NCBI GenBank assembly: GCA_021287065.1
Contig: JAJTBE010000119.1
Coordinates: 1-64,000, forward strand
Direction: 5' to 3'
Source of the DNA: Bacillota bacterium
GTDB lineage: Bacteria > Vulcanimicrobiota > JAJTBE01
Length of the DNA stretch: 64,000 bases
Shown: positions 26,845 through 36,161 of the stretch, piece by piece
Numbering within the stretch: position 1 is the first letter of the stretch
How the letters are laid out: each line of letters begins with the position of its first letter
Position numbers and translations under genes: made by a program
Notes under the pieces: generated by a model
Databases searched by the model: none
What the model was told of the DNA's origin: nothing
What the model saw: the letters and a program-made list of their open reading frames with translations, nothing else

Positions 26845-27918
26845 TCAATCAATGTTTTCAACGAGTTTGACGTTTGCTCCCTCAAGTTTGAGACCCTTTT
26901 TGCCGAACTCGGAAGTAAGTTCGGGGAGGCTCTCTTCAAGGAGTTCCCTGACTTCCCGGGATGTGGTTTCGAATTTGGCAACCATCTTGCCGTCTTCATG
27001 GACGATATTCATCTTGAGTTCGCCCAGATACTCGGGGTTGAGTCTCATCTGAAGCTCGGTTTTGCCGGCGAAGTTTCTGACTTCCATCTGTTTGACGATC
27101 TGGTCGATAACTTCTTCCCTCTTGATCTGCTGGGCAGATTTCTGCATTTCCTGCTGCTGCTCGGTCTGCTGAGCCTGCTGGTTGACTCTGGCTTCGTCGC
27201 TGAAAAGGGATTTTGGTCCTGATGCGGTTTCAGAAGCTTTCTCGCTGGCGATCTTTTCCTTGCCCGCCTCGAGGGTTGATGATTTCATCTTTTCATCTTC
27301 TGCAGTCTGCCACTCAGCTTTTTTAAGGGTATCCAGAAATGCAGTAATCTGTGATTTTGTGTTGCACTGGGCAAGTTTTGAAATCTGGTTGAAGCTGAGA
27401 TCCGACAGTTTCATTCCCCGCTCTTTAAGCAGATCGTTGAACTGCTTGAGGCCCACGCCGACTTCCGGATTCTTCTCCAGCCCCGCCGACTGTTTTTCCA
27501 CCAGGGAAAGGGCGTCGGGATTCTTGTACATCAGGTTGTAGAGATAATTAAGGGCAGGGTTCATCTGGGTGAGCTTGTTCTTTATCTCTTCCTGAATCTT
27601 CTGCTGGACTTCGTCGGTTTTGGCGTCGGCTTTTGCTTTTTCCTGCGAAGTTGCTTTGCCGGCTTCTTTGTCAGATTCGTTTTTGTTGTGAATCAGAGAG
27701 GTTTCTTTACTGTCCTTCTCTTTGCCGGAAGCTTTCATTCCCTTATTGGCTTCTTCTTCAAAAAGCTGCGAGAAAGAACGCCCCATATCATCTGTGGAAT
27801 CTCTTTTATCGCCCTTGTTTGCAGGGGGCGTAATGCCGCGGGTGTTTGTCAGTCCCATTATGGACGCCATAATTCTGCTATCCAAGAGTCTATCCCCTTT
27901 CAAAGGTTGTAAGGTCAT
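26845..27918 (-). CDS. fliK: Flagellar hook-length control protein FliK
   Basis: A 357-residue protein. The N-terminal two thirds are charged and low in hydrophobic content (E/K/Q-rich). The last ~90 residues are the Flg_hook domain: 'KTELQMRLNPEYLGELKMNI' then 'GKMVAKFETTSREVRELLEE'. FliK measures hook length and triggers the FlhB switch. The ribosome site is weak; ATGs at codons 17 and 21 are alternative starts. It lies between the transglycosylase and the hook-type gene. Confidence 0.92.
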   Translation of the reverse strand: MTLQPLKGDRLLDSRIMASIMGLTNTRGITPPANKGDKRDSTDDMGRSFSQLFEEEANKGMKASGKEKDSKETSLIHNKNESDKEAGKATSQEKAKADAKTDEVQQKIQEEIKNKLTQMNPALNYLYNLMYKNPDALSLVEKQSAGLEKNPEVGVGLKQFNDLLKERGMKLSDLSFNQISKLAQCNTKSQITAFLDTLKKAEWQTAEDEKMKSSTLEAGKEKIASEKASETASGPKSLFSDEARVNQQAQQTEQQQEMQKSAQQIKREEVIDQIVKQMEVRNFAGKTELQMRLNPEYLGELKMNIVHEDGKMVAKFETTSREVRELLEESLPELTSEFGKKGLKLEGANVKLVENID

Positions 27919-28009
27919 TCCATTTTCATGGATCTAATTCTACCGGAAAATGTGAGCAAACCCCGGTCTAAGCCGGGGATTATCCACAATTACCGCATTT
28001 TTGCAAATT

Positions 28010-28633
28010 TTAATTGCCGCCCATGCCTTTGTACATGCTCATGATGTTTTTAACATAGTTCTGGGTTTCGGCAAAGGGAGGTATGCCGCCGTATTTCTGG
28101 ACATTGCCCGGTCCTGCGTTATAGGCTGCAAGGGCTTTTTCCTTGTCGCCGCCGAATGCATCGAGCTGCTGCTTGATGTATTTGACTCCGCCCATAATGT
28201 TTTCTCTGGCATCATATCCATTGTTTACGCCAAGGCTTTTTGCCGTTTCGGGCATAAGCTGCATCATACCCATGGCGCCGCAGCCTGATGTGGCATTGGG
28301 GTTGAAGCCTGATTCCTGCTGGATGATGGCTTTGATAAAGCGGGCATCCACTCCGTACTGTGTTGAAGCTTCGTTGATGATTGAATCATAGTCGGAAGCT
28401 TTTGTTGATACGGCAGGGGCTGGTCCTGATGCTGCGGGTGCGGGCATATTTCCGGCGCCTTCCATTTTGGACGCCAGAATCTTATCGAAAGTGACGCCTG
28501 CTGTGGAACCGGGGTTCTGCAGTCCTGCAGTGGGGTTCATTGCATTGGCTGAACCCATGGGGGAGGTGCCGAACTTTGACTGAATGTCCTGCATCCTCAT
28601 TTTGATTGCGGAGATCCTGCTTTGAAATTCCAT
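28010..28633 (-). CDS. Flagellum-associated lytic transglycosylase (SLT domain)
   Basis: A 207-residue protein. After an 80-residue linker it has a soluble-lytic-transglycosylase domain: 'IIQQESGFNPNATSGCGAMG' with the catalytic Glu in QQESGF, then 'GMMQLMPETAKSLGV' and 'ALAAYNAGPGNV'. No signal peptide is visible, as in export-apparatus muramidases that leave through the flagellar channel. AGGAGG precedes the ATG. Its place between fliJ and fliK points to opening the peptidoglycan for the rod, a job FlgJ does elsewhere. Confidence 0.92.
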   Translation of the reverse strand: MEFQSRISAIKMRMQDIQSKFGTSPMGSANAMNPTAGLQNPGSTAGVTFDKILASKMEGAGNMPAPAASGPAPAVSTKASDYDSIINEASTQYGVDARFIKAIIQQESGFNPNATSGCGAMGMMQLMPETAKSLGVNNGYDARENIMGGVKYIKQQLDAFGGDKEKALAAYNAGPGNVQKYGGIPPFAETQNYVKNIMSMYKGMGGN

Positions 28634-28721
28634 TGCAATCCTCCTGACTTTATTTTAATTTTTTCTGACTTACTTGTCATTCCCGGTGAACCGGCTTTAA
28701 ACCGCCTCGCCGGGAATGGCA

Positions 28722-29234
28722 TCATTCCTCTTCAAACTCCGAGTAGTCGCCCCGTTCGTGAGCTTCTTCCTTCTGGTGCTGTTCCATCTGTGCTCTTGCG
28801 AACTTGATGGTTGCCAGCTCGTCGATGAGTTTTCGCTCTTTTTCGTTCTCTTCCTCGTCAAAAGCCTGTTTGTGCTTTTCCTTGATTTTCTCGAAAGCCT
28901 GCCGATCCTGGGCTGCCTTTAGCAGTGCCGCTCTCTGCATTCTTTCTTCCATCTTGATCTGTTCGATCATCAGTCGGGCATTTACTATATCCTGATCCAG
29001 TTTTTTCAGGTAAGCGTTGATAATCTTCAGATCTTCGATCTTTATGCCGCCCGCCCTCTGCTTTTCCTTTAGCTCAAGCCTTGTGTTGTCCCTTTTCATT
29101 TCGAGGGTGGCGAGATACTGCATCGCCTGTTCCAGTTTGGCGATAATCTTACCCAGTTTTTCCTTTTCCTTATCCTCTATGTCCTGTCTGTGGTCGAGGA
29201 TTGACTGCATTCTGAATTTAAAAGATTTTGGCAT
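28722..29234 (-). CDS. fliJ: Flagellar export protein FliJ
   Basis: A 170-residue, almost fully alpha-helical, highly charged protein with the FliJ opening 'FKFRMQSILDHRQDIEDKEK'. It follows fliI directly. FliJ is the stalk-like coiled coil that inserts in the FliI hexamer and contacts FlhA. A clear ribosome site before the ATG is not seen. Confidence 0.92.
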   Translation of the reverse strand: MPKSFKFRMQSILDHRQDIEDKEKEKLGKIIAKLEQAMQYLATLEMKRDNTRLELKEKQRAGGIKIEDLKIINAYLKKLDQDIVNARLMIEQIKMEERMQRAALLKAAQDRQAFEKIKEKHKQAFDEEENEKERKLIDELATIKFARAQMEQHQKEEAHERGDYSEFEEE

Positions 29235-29268
29235 GCTGTTTCAGTTACTTCTATTGTACTATATTCCC

Positions 29269-30678
29269 TTACCGTCCGAAGCCGGCTTTGGGTTTTGCCT
29301 GGGGTCCGGGATCCGGGGGTGGGGGAGCCTGCTGCTGCTGTCCCACGCCGAACAGTTCAACCAGTTTATTGACCGTAACATCAAAGGGAGCCGGTTCGAA
29401 TGTGCCCTGTGTGAGAAAACCGTTTACCTTGTCAATCATATCGATAGCCCAGTCCACCTTGGGGTTTGAACCTTTCTGGTAAGCGCCGATGTTGATAAGG
29501 TCTTCGTTCTTTTCGTAAATTGAGAGAACTTCCCTCAGTTTGCCTGCGGCGATTTTGTGCTCCTTGCTGGTAACTTCCGTAAAAAGTCGGCTTACCGATG
29601 TGGGGATGCTGATTGCCGGATAGTGGTTTTTAGCTGCAATTTTACGGTTCAGCTCAATATGGCCGTCGAGAATACCACGGGTGGTGTCGGCGATAGGTTC
29701 GTTCATATCGTCGCCTTCCACAAGCACGGTGTAAATGGCGGTAATTGTACCCTTGTCGGAAGTTCCCGATCTTTCCATCAGTTTGGGCAGAAGTGCAAAG
29801 CACGAAGGTGTGTAGCCTTTCTGTGCGGGAGGTTCGCCCACTGCAAGACCGACTTCGCGCTGTGCCATTGCAAAACGGGTAACCGAGTCCATCATAAGCA
29901 TCACATCGTAGCCCTGATCACGGAAATACTCTGCAATAGCGGTTCCCACATAGGCGCCTTTGAGACGCACAAGAGCGGGCTGGTCTGATGTAGCCACGAC
30001 CACAACCGAGCGTTTCATACCTTCTTCGCCAAGGTCTCTCTCGATAAAGTCGCGAAGCTCTCTGCCTCGTTCTCCGATGAGTGCAAGTACGTTTATGTCC
30101 GCCTGCGTGTTACGGGCGATCATAGACAGGGTTGTGGATTTTCCCACGCCTGAACCTGCAAAGATACCCACACGCTGGCCTCTTCCGAAGGTGAGAAGTC
30201 CGTCGATGGCTCTCACTCCCAGAGGAAGAACTTTGTTAATACGGGGACGGGTCATAGGGTTTGGAGGTTCGGCGTAAATAGGGACTTCGTCAATGGCGTC
30301 GATAGGACCGAGGCCGTCAATAGGCTGGCCCAGACCGCCGAGGATTCTTCCCCTTAAGCCTTCTCCCACTTTTACCATCAGAGGTTTTCCCGTTGCCTGA
30401 ACTTCACAGCCGGGGGCGATACCGCTCATTTCCCCGAAGGGCATAAGCAGAACTTTATTCCGTTTGAATCCGACAACCTCTGACCTGATGGGAACTGTGC
30501 TGTCTTTGGTGTAGATGAGGCAAACTTCTCCCACTTTTACGGCGGGTCCTTCGGACTCAATAAGAAGACCGACTACCTGACTGATCTTACCGTGTGTCCG
30601 CACGGTGGTAGTCAGTTGCACAGCATCATGGTATTTACCGAATTTCAGAACCGGCATTGGGGAAAGCTGCTGAGCCAC
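29269..30678 (-). CDS. fliI: Flagellar export ATPase FliI
   Basis: A 469-residue protein. The Walker A motif GSGVGKST lies near residue 174, with 'ALIGERGRELRDFIERDLG', the Walker B region 'DVMLMMDSVTRFAMAQREVGLA' in pattern and 'GEPPAQKGYTPSCFALLPKL', all diagnostic of FliI. The last ~20 residues are an added Gln/Pro-rich tail (QQQQAPPPPDPGPQ). The start is GTG. It powers loading of export substrates with FliH and FliJ. Confidence 0.97.
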   Translation of the reverse strand: MAQQLSPMPVLKFGKYHDAVQLTTTVRTHGKISQVVGLLIESEGPAVKVGEVCLIYTKDSTVPIRSEVVGFKRNKVLLMPFGEMSGIAPGCEVQATGKPLMVKVGEGLRGRILGGLGQPIDGLGPIDAIDEVPIYAEPPNPMTRPRINKVLPLGVRAIDGLLTFGRGQRVGIFAGSGVGKSTTLSMIARNTQADINVLALIGERGRELRDFIERDLGEEGMKRSVVVVATSDQPALVRLKGAYVGTAIAEYFRDQGYDVMLMMDSVTRFAMAQREVGLAVGEPPAQKGYTPSCFALLPKLMERSGTSDKGTITAIYTVLVEGDDMNEPIADTTRGILDGHIELNRKIAAKNHYPAISIPTSVSRLFTEVTSKEHKIAAGKLREVLSIYEKNEDLINIGAYQKGSNPKVDWAIDMIDKVNGFLTQGTFEPAPFDVTVNKLVELFGVGQQQQAPPPPDPGPQAKPKAGFGR

Positions 30679-30699
30679 TTCTTCGCCGCCTTTCGTTTA

Positions 30700-31926
30700 T
30701 TAAAGTTCGCCTGTCATCAGGCTTCTGAACGCCATTTCTATGGCATTCATCTGGATGGAGATTCTGGCGTCTGTTGTGCCGAGATCGGTTTCGATCATAC
30801 AGCCGCCCTTGTCAACCCTTGGATCTGCAGTTATGTCAAATTCCTTGGCGCCTTCAACCATTTTTGCGAAGACATCCCGGTTCTGTTTAACATATTCCAC
30901 ATCTTCCGGACTGACCTTTATAGTAACCTGTTCTCTCGACTTTATGTTGACAAGTGCGTTTTTGATTACCGATACCACAGTCTCCTTGTTGGAGTCTATT
31001 TCAGAACCGATAATTTTCTGCGCTATTGTCAGAGAAAGTTTTGCAAGTTCAGGTTCCGCACTGTTGAAAAAACTTTCCCGTTCTCTCAGGAGCTGGGTGT
31101 AGAGGTTTTTCGCCTCTTCCATATACCCTGTAAATTCCTGAAGTCCAGCTTTAAAACCGTCTTCCTTTCCCAGTTTGAAACCTTCCTTATGGGCTTCCTG
31201 TCTGGCTGTTTCGCCATAGACTTTAGCCTGCTCGAGAAGTTTCTTCGCTTCTCCCTGGGCGTGTTCGATAATTCTTTCCGCTTTTTCCCGTGCTTTCTGC
31301 TCTGCTTCAGCTATAATAGCTTCCACATCCACACTGGAAATCTGTTCGCTCTGGGACACTCTGAAATCCCCTGCGTCGCCGTAATCGTCATTTCTACCTG
31401 AATGGGGTCCTGCGGGAAGGGTTATGTTCCGTGCAGGAGCCTGCTGCTGCTGCTGTTGCTGGGGTTGAGACTGAACATGAGTGGCAAACCCCGGATCGTC
31501 GTGTTTCTGGAAGCTGTATTCTTCAAACTTGGTCTGCTCGGCAGCTTCCGGAAAGTCGCTGGCATCTCCGAATAACTCTTCGAAACTGTCCTTTTTCTCG
31601 GCTCCGGGCGCTCCCTGCCAGCCGGCTTTTAGAATTTTGCCCCGTTTTCTTGGTTGTTCCGCCTGTTTTCCAAATCCCGGGATTCCCGGTATTCCGGGCA
31701 TATCCGGCAGAAACTGGGTCGGTTTTGCCTGAAAGGAGGATGTTGCGGGATTACTTTTTCCCTTTATCAAACCGCCTCTTTTTATAAGCTGTTCATCCTG
31801 AGGCTTTGGCATCGCGCTTTCTTCTATGATTGGTCCCTGTGTCTGCGCTTGCGCCTGTGCGCTCTGATCGTCGCCTTCAGGCTGATTCGACGGTTGTTGA
31901 AACCTGGGTCTTTTGATTATTGCCAT
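30700..31926 (-). CDS. fliH: Flagellar export ATPase regulator FliH, extended N-terminus
   Basis: A 408-residue protein; the usual FliH is 200-280 residues. The first ~180 residues are disordered and Gln/Pro-rich, with basic clusters 'AIIKRPRF', 'QLIKRGGLIKG' and 'RKRGKILKAGW'. Residues about 185-265 are a charged coiled coil ('AEQKAREKAERIIEHAQGE'). The C-terminal FliH/V-ATPase E-type domain follows ('LAKLSLTIAQKIIGSEID', 'ADPRVDKGGCMIETDLG', 'DARISIQ'). It links the ATPase FliI to the C-ring. Confidence 0.93.
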   Translation of the reverse strand: MAIIKRPRFQQPSNQPEGDDQSAQAQAQTQGPIIEESAMPKPQDEQLIKRGGLIKGKSNPATSSFQAKPTQFLPDMPGIPGIPGFGKQAEQPRKRGKILKAGWQGAPGAEKKDSFEELFGDASDFPEAAEQTKFEEYSFQKHDDPGFATHVQSQPQQQQQQQAPARNITLPAGPHSGRNDDYGDAGDFRVSQSEQISSVDVEAIIAEAEQKAREKAERIIEHAQGEAKKLLEQAKVYGETARQEAHKEGFKLGKEDGFKAGLQEFTGYMEEAKNLYTQLLRERESFFNSAEPELAKLSLTIAQKIIGSEIDSNKETVVSVIKNALVNIKSREQVTIKVSPEDVEYVKQNRDVFAKMVEGAKEFDITADPRVDKGGCMIETDLGTTDARISIQMNAIEMAFRSLMTGEL

Positions 31927-32145
31927 CCTGTCGCAGCATCACCTTTCAAAGTCGTTTTCAGTCGTATTTGCAATTGCAGTCCTGTTTTAGTCGGTTAACC
32001 GTTTGAATCTGGTGTTTTGCTCTGTGAATTTATTTAGTCCGGGATAAAATTTTTTGGTCTGTAACTTATTTTTATTTCGCAGGAGAAGTTTTCAACTTTA
32101 CCTTTTTGTTGGGGCTGCAGTTGAAAACTGCTCCTGTGCTTTTAA

Positions 32146-33135
32146 CTATTTGAACTTCAGTTTTCCCAGTGTAACCAGTCCTCTGAGTATGTTTCTGATT
32201 TGCTGCTGGGCGCCTTTGACTTCTTCCCAGGGAACCTGTCCGAGTGATTCGCTTTCCTCTCTGAGGGCTTTTGCCATTTCCGGGCTGAAGGCGTTGTAAA
32301 TTCTTTCCTGCAGCTCTTTGTTGGCTCCCTTGAGGGCAAGCACCAGATCCCTGATGTCGGTAAGTCTGAGAACCTGCTGAAGTGATTGGTCGTCGATATT
32401 CTGGAGGTCTTCGAAATCGCAGAGTTTGTCTTTGATTTCGCTGGCGAGGTGAGGTTTTTTCTGGGTGAGGCCCTTTATGATGCCGTCTTCCAGACTTCTG
32501 TCCGCCTGACTGAGAATCTCCACGAGGACTTCTCTGCCTTCGGTTTCCCTGTAGTCGCCTTCCATAACTGCGAAGAGTCTGTTTTCGAGAACTCTTTCAA
32601 CTTCCTGGATGATTTCCGGGACAACTTTGTCGATGGAAGCGAGTCTTGTCGCTACTTCAGTCTGCATTGCCGCCGGGAGTTCCGCCAGAACCGCCGATGC
32701 CTGACTTGCCTGCAGATGGCTCAGTATAAGGGCAATCGTCTGGGGGTGTTCTTTGCGGATGATTGAGAGTAACTGTTTTGGGTCCACTTTGCGGAGGAAT
32801 TCCAGAGGTCTTGAGCCGGGAGTGATACGGGGAACCGTAGCTCTCATATCTTCCCCACTCATCATAGAAGGGGCGGTTGTGCCGCCCCCTCCAAATCCTC
32901 TACCTAGTGGAGATCCACCTTTGAGAACATCTACCGTCGAAGAGTGAAGAAATTCTTCTATTACCTGCGCCCTGATTTCCGGAGAAATCTGGGGGAGCTT
33001 GGAAATTTCCTGACTTATCGCCTGGACCTCTTCGGGGCCGAATTCTCTGAATACCTGCGCCGATACTTCCGGAGGCAGTGAGATCAGCAGCACTGCAGCC
33101 TTCTGCCTTGTTGATAGATTAGCCGGAGAAGTAAT
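32146..33135 (-). CDS. fliG: Flagellar motor switch protein FliG, probable ATT start
   Basis: A 329-residue protein if started at ATT (33135). The N-terminal 'LSTRQKAAVLLISLPPE' matches the conserved FliG opening. The middle domain has 'EHPQTIALILSHLQASQAS' and the C-terminal motor domain has the charged-ridge region 'LEDGIIKGLTQKKPHLASEI'. No ATG, GTG or TTG exists between an in-frame TGA at 33144 and the conserved helix. AAGGAAGGTGA ends 7 bases before the ATT, an ideal spacing. The first ordinary start, GTG at 33093, would remove half of the first helix. FliG contacts the FliF MS-ring and the stator. Confidence 0.93.
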   Translation of the reverse strand: MTSPANLSTRQKAAVLLISLPPEVSAQVFREFGPEEVQAISQEISKLPQISPEIRAQVIEEFLHSSTVDVLKGGSPLGRGFGGGGTTAPSMMSGEDMRATVPRITPGSRPLEFLRKVDPKQLLSIIRKEHPQTIALILSHLQASQASAVLAELPAAMQTEVATRLASIDKVVPEIIQEVERVLENRLFAVMEGDYRETEGREVLVEILSQADRSLEDGIIKGLTQKKPHLASEIKDKLCDFEDLQNIDDQSLQQVLRLTDIRDLVLALKGANKELQERIYNAFSPEMAKALREESESLGQVPWEEVKGAQQQIRNILRGLVTLGKLKFK

Positions 33136-33175
33136 GTCGGTTCACCTTCCTTTGTGGATCTTGCCGGATTATGAT

Positions 33176-34867
33176 TTATCTTTCGGACAGCCAGGTGCTC
33201 TTCAGAAGTTCTGCCACTTTTGTGGGTTTTTCCTTGGCGAGAGCTTCGAGCTGTTCGGTGGTGTTTACTTTGGTTGCCGGGGGTGTTGTTACTTTGCCTT
33301 CCTTGTCGGCAAGCAGGTCTGAAATGTCGCTTACAGTGGCACCGGGGCCTGCTGTAAGAACCAGTCTCTGCTTTTCCTTCTGGACATTCTGCTGTTTTAC
33401 ATAGAACAGAGCGATAACGACCAGGAGAAGGACTACGGGCACTGCCACTACGCTCCACATCCAGGGAGCCATTGCAGTGTTCTGGTTCTGTGCAACGGGT
33501 GTGAGGCTGTCGCCTTCACCGATTGACACGCCAGAGGGTGACATTGCGGCGTTTCTGATAAATGCCATTGATTCGACGGCTACCTGGTCTCCTCTTGAGG
33601 AGTTGAAGCCGATGGCAGTCTCAGTGATGTTTTTGATCTTCTCGATCATAGCCGGGTCCTTAACGCCGTCAACTGCTACCGAGCAGCTGATCTTTTTGAT
33701 CTCGGGAGTAAGCATTATTTTTTTCGTCTTAACTGAATCTACCTGATATTTTTTTACAGTTTTCAACTTTATGTAGTTGCTTCCCTTTTCACCGCCGCCG
33801 CTTGACATTGTGGCTGCGCCATTGGTCTTGCTGCCTGAATCGCTTCCGCCATCCTTATAGGTTTCCTTTTCCACCTGTTCGCCGGTGGATATACGTCCAT
33901 CGGTGTTGCCGGGGCCGCCATAACTTTCAGTGTTGACTTCTTTCTGGGAATTGTCCATCTCGACGCTTACCTGAACATCATACTTGTCGTCCATACCGCC
34001 GAAGATTTTGCTGAGTGATTCTTTTACTTTTCCCTGAAGTCTTACTTCCTCGGCCTTTTTCTGTTCGAGCTGTTTGTCAGTGTATCCGCCTTCGCCTGAA
34101 GCTACTGTGCCTTCACTGTCCATGTCGCCGTTCAGAATTTTTCCGGTGGTGTCCATCACTTTGATGTTTTTGGGATCGAGGCCTTCGATTGAGTATGCAA
34201 TCAGGCTGACGATTCCGTTGATCTGGCCCTTGTTGAGTTTTGCACCGGGTGAAAGTCTGAGAAGGACTGACGCTGTAGACTGTCCTTTTTCTTCTTGCCA
34301 TGCGTTCTTGGGTTTGGGTACTATTTTGAGATAAGCATCAGCTACGCCTTCGATCTGGCGGATTGTTACCACCAGGTCACCGGTCTGCTGCTGCAGATAT
34401 TTGCGTTCTTTCTCGTCGCCGGTGGGAGGGGTCAGTCCGCCCTCTTCCTTACCGCCGGCGGGTGTTACCACGAGAGGTCTGCTGGGAAGACCCTGGCTTG
34501 CGAGGACCATAATGGTTCTTGATTTGTCCTTGGGGAGAACCAGTATGTTTGTGCCGCCTTCGGCAACTTCGTGTTTAATGCCCATCTGAGCCAGTTTTGT
34601 CTGCATTGCCTGTACGTCGGCACTGGAGACTGTAGTCGGATAGAGCTGAACCATCTTGTTGGCGCCTGCATAGAGATTGAAGCCAATGCCTACGCATACA
34701 AGCACCGCTATGGAAACGATGACGATTGTCTTCACCTTTCCGTCAAGATCATTCCATTTTTGCATTACATTTCCCAGACCGCCGCCAGGTCCTTTGGCGG
34801 GTGCAGTTCCCGTCCGAGCAGGGGCTGCGCCGGTCGGTCTTCTTCCGGTTTGCATTCCGGTCGCCAT
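33176..34867 (-). CDS. fliF: Flagellar MS-ring protein FliF
   Basis: A 563-residue protein. TM1 is near residues 45-65, followed by ring-building motifs ('YPTTVSSADVQAMQTKL', 'LVLPKDKSRTIMVLASQGLP') and a second TM near 460-480. The C-terminal cytoplasmic tail that binds FliG is present ('LEALAKEKPTKVAELLKSTW'). I chose the ATG at 34867, preceded by GAGGTG, over a GTG three codons upstream that lies in that ribosome site. The first ~30 residues are Ala/Pro/Gly-rich. Confidence 0.96.
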   Translation of the reverse strand: MATGMQTGRRPTGAAPARTGTAPAKGPGGGLGNVMQKWNDLDGKVKTIVIVSIAVLVCVGIGFNLYAGANKMVQLYPTTVSSADVQAMQTKLAQMGIKHEVAEGGTNILVLPKDKSRTIMVLASQGLPSRPLVVTPAGGKEEGGLTPPTGDEKERKYLQQQTGDLVVTIRQIEGVADAYLKIVPKPKNAWQEEKGQSTASVLLRLSPGAKLNKGQINGIVSLIAYSIEGLDPKNIKVMDTTGKILNGDMDSEGTVASGEGGYTDKQLEQKKAEEVRLQGKVKESLSKIFGGMDDKYDVQVSVEMDNSQKEVNTESYGGPGNTDGRISTGEQVEKETYKDGGSDSGSKTNGAATMSSGGGEKGSNYIKLKTVKKYQVDSVKTKKIMLTPEIKKISCSVAVDGVKDPAMIEKIKNITETAIGFNSSRGDQVAVESMAFIRNAAMSPSGVSIGEGDSLTPVAQNQNTAMAPWMWSVVAVPVVLLLVVIALFYVKQQNVQKEKQRLVLTAGPGATVSDISDLLADKEGKVTTPPATKVNTTEQLEALAKEKPTKVAELLKSTWLSER

Positions 34868-34912
34868 GGAATACACCTCTCTTTCAAATTCTCATTAAAT
34901 CTTTAAAACCAC

Positions 34913-35236
34913 TTAGATCTGCATCTGGAACAGGGTTGTGCACGCTGATGACACTCTTGAACAGATCGTGGTGGTCAGCTTTAACATGATTCCTGCCTTC
35001 TGCCCGGAGATGGCCACATCGTGAGGGTTCTTGATCTGGCCTGTGATGAGTTTATTTGTCTGTTCGCCGGAGGCGTTCATGACATCATTGGCTCCCATAA
35101 GCTGGGTTGCCATTATGTTTCCAAAAGATAATTTCTGATCCTGCGGCTCACTGACGCTTGAAGTGCCCTGCTGTGTGAGTGACTGGATTGGGCTGAGCTG
35201 CTGGTTGATTCCATTGATTGGTGCAAAAGGTTGCAT
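34913..35236 (-). CDS. fliE: Flagellar hook-basal body protein FliE
   Basis: A 107-residue protein. It ends with the FliE pattern 'NPHDVAISGQKAGIMLKLTT' and a Gln/Ser-rich N-terminus. FliE joins the MS-ring/export gate to the rod. It lies between flgC and fliF, its usual place. Confidence 0.94.
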   Translation of the reverse strand: MQPFAPINGINQQLSPIQSLTQQGTSSVSEPQDQKLSFGNIMATQLMGANDVMNASGEQTNKLITGQIKNPHDVAISGQKAGIMLKLTTTICSRVSSACTTLFQMQI

Positions 35237-35267
35237 TTCTGTATCCTCCTTTCAGGAATAACGGAAA

Positions 35268-35741
35268 TTACTTACCGATTGACATGCCCTTTTGAGCCAT
35301 CTGCTTGGCGGCGTTGATTACCGTCGAGTTGGCTTCATAGGCTCTTGAAGCGGCAATGAGGTTGGTCATCTCGGATATAATGTTGATGTTGGGCATCTTT
35401 ACATATCCCTTGTACTGTCCCTGCTGTTCAGCTCTCGGATTGTCGGGATCATAGACCCATTTGTAAGCCTGATCGCTGTTATCCTCGGCTACGCCGGATA
35501 CTTTAACGCCTCTGCCCACAGGCGAGTTTGACATATCTTCCCCGTCGGTAAGACCACAGGGGAGGGCGAATTTAGGTGCATCCTCAGGGGTTATCATCGC
35601 AAATTTTCTGCGATAGGGATCACCCGTTGTCTGGTTTACGGTGTTTACATTGGCGATATTGCTGGCAATAACATCCATCTGAAAACGACTTGCGTTCATA
35701 CCGGTGGCTGCAATATCCATTGATTTGAAGAAATTACTCAC
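35268..35741 (-). CDS. flgC: Flagellar basal-body rod protein FlgC
   Basis: A 157-residue protein. The N-terminal D0 motif 'MDVIASNIANVNTVNQTTG' and C-terminal 'VKMPNINIISEMTNLIAASRAYEAN' in pattern are typical. The start is GTG with GGAGGAGGGA upstream. Proximal rod component. Confidence 0.96.
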   Translation of the reverse strand: MSNFFKSMDIAATGMNASRFQMDVIASNIANVNTVNQTTGDPYRRKFAMITPEDAPKFALPCGLTDGEDMSNSPVGRGVKVSGVAEDNSDQAYKWVYDPDNPRAEQQGQYKGYVKMPNINIISEMTNLIAASRAYEANSTVINAAKQMAQKGMSIGK

Positions 35742-35759
35742 TTGTATCCCTCCTCCTGC

Positions 35760-36161
35760 TTATTTGCCTGTGCTCTCGATAACGGTCTGGACTGAGCTCA
35801 TAAAGCCGCCCAGCTTATCGGCGAGCATATTGTAATGAATCTGGTTCTGAGCCAGCTGAACCATTTCCTGGTTCATATCCACATTTCTGCCTGTGCTGAC
35901 TACTTTACCGCGGACGCTTTCAGTGCCGCCGCCGCCGATGGTGAATCCATCGTCTTCAAGGCTTACTGCACGGATTCCGCCCAGATCGTCGTTGCCTTTT
36001 TTGGCATCGAGAGCTTTCTGGAATTCATCTTCGAATGCTACGGCCTGACCCTTGAATGACGGGTTGGTGGCATTGGCAATGTTATTGGCAATGACCTGCT
36101 GACGCAGTGAAGCGGCATCAAGGGCGTTTTCAAGGTTCTTGAACATTCCGATAATATCCAT
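35760..36161 (-). CDS. flgB: Flagellar basal-body rod protein FlgB
   Basis: A 133-residue protein with the rod motif 'VIANNIANATNPSFKGQAVAF' and a C-terminal 'DMNQEMVQLAQNQIHYNML'. AAGGAGGGAAA precedes its ATG. It is the first gene of the operon that ends with flhA, so the promoter should lie between 36162 and about 36420. Confidence 0.96.
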   Translation of the reverse strand: MDIIGMFKNLENALDAASLRQQVIANNIANATNPSFKGQAVAFEDEFQKALDAKKGNDDLGGIRAVSLEDDGFTIGGGGTESVRGKVVSTGRNVDMNQEMVQLAQNQIHYNMLADKLGGFMSSVQTVIESTGK

